Assembly (NCBI GenBank): GCA_001828295.1 | Contig: MHYI01000114.1 | Location: 614 to 6,110 of the forward strand | Direction of reading: 5' to 3' | From: Planctomycetes bacterium RBG_16_41_13 | Lineage (GTDB): Bacteria > Planctomycetota > Brocadiia > Brocadiales > Brocadiaceae | Length of the DNA: 5,497 nt | In this document: piece after piece, positions 5,313 to 5,497 of the stretch | How positions within the stretch are numbered: position 1 is the first letter of the stretch | Layout: the number at the start of each line of letters is the position of its first letter | The notes under the pieces: generated by a model | Database searches by the model: none | The model's input: the letters and a program-made list of their open reading frames with translations, nothing else | Told to the model about the DNA's origin: nothing | Made by a program: the position numbers and the translations under genes

Positions 5313-5497
5313 TTACGTGCTTCTCCATTCATTGAGATGCCCTTTTTGTTTTTAAACAAAATCAATTCGGTTGATTTGACAATCGCTGTTATTTCTTCGC
5401 CCGTTTGTATATTCATTTCTTCTAAGGAAGCATTGGTGACAATTGCGCAGAGCGTGTCTCCCTGAGATTCAAAAACAACCTTTGACAGCACATCGCC
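5306..5497 (-). CDS. Mop/TOBE molybdate-binding domain protein (5' partial)
   Basis: The last 63 codons of a minus-strand gene that starts beyond the window edge; the frame is open to base 5497. The visible part, from GDVLSKVVFESQGDTLCAI through VTNASLEEMNIQTGEEI to TAIVKSTELILFKNK, covers nearly a whole Mop (molbindin) domain. It has the characteristic AIVTNAS and a G.E.TA.VK.TE.IL ending. Such domains bind molybdate or tungstate in oligomers. The gene could be a stand-alone molbindin, a di-Mop protein, or the ligand-binding end of a ModE-like regulator; the missing N-terminus decides. A GTG at 5491 is available but would start inside the domain and is unlikely. The tail KKGISMNGEARNC overlaps the modC start by seven bases, which suggests coupled translation. 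Apart from the shared Mop fold it is not a duplicate of the ModC tail. Confidence 0.8.
   Translation of the reverse strand, partial: GDVLSKVVFESQGDTLCAIVTNASLEEMNIQTGEEITAIVKSTELILFKNKKGISMNGEARNC

Overview
The window looks like a moderately AT-rich bacterial chromosome segment from an organism with a cell envelope that uses periplasmic proteases and Sec-exported solute-binding proteins. The lineage cannot be fixed from sequence alone. The many short AT-rich palindromic intergenic repeats and the gene types would fit an anaerobic, repeat-rich group such as Brocadiales-type Planctomycetes or a deltaproteobacterium-like lineage, but this is only a guess.

Layout: (i) 1-229, plus strand, the C-terminal PDZ domain of an HtrA/DegP-type serine protease cut by the window edge. 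(ii) 230-625, a convergent intergenic region holding one copy of a dispersed repeat (271-424), followed by a GC-richer block (about 440-580) with strong inverted repeats. (iii) 626-1792, minus strand, a soluble chemoreceptor-like protein with a very short MCP signalling tip at the N-terminus and a Cache-type sensor at the C-terminus. (iv) 1793-2213, non-coding, with a second repeat copy (2035-2205). (v) 2214-2444, minus strand, a small four-cysteine protein of unknown function. (vi) 2598-4231, minus strand, the permease and binding protein of a ModABC-like oxyanion ABC transporter, translationally coupled by an ATGA overlap. (vii) 4250-4411, a third, inverted repeat copy with a different palindromic core. 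(viii) 4437-5497, minus strand, the transporter ATPase with a C-terminal Mop/TOBE domain, preceded by the 3' end of a separate Mop-domain gene.

The transport genes read, in transcription order, mop (partial), modC, repeat, modA, modB, repeat, small gene. All lie on the minus strand and probably form one molybdate (or tungstate/related oxyanion) uptake and homeostasis cluster. ModA captures the anion outside the inner membrane, ModB passes it through, ModC powers transport, and the Mop domains bind oxyanion in the cytoplasm. The unusual feature is the repeat system. Three copies share left and right modules but carry two unrelated hairpin cores, and the core of copy 3 also occurs alone, inverted and 54/55 identical, on the far side of modBA. 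The transporter core genes are therefore bracketed by inverted repeats, and the modC-modA junction is interrupted by one of them.
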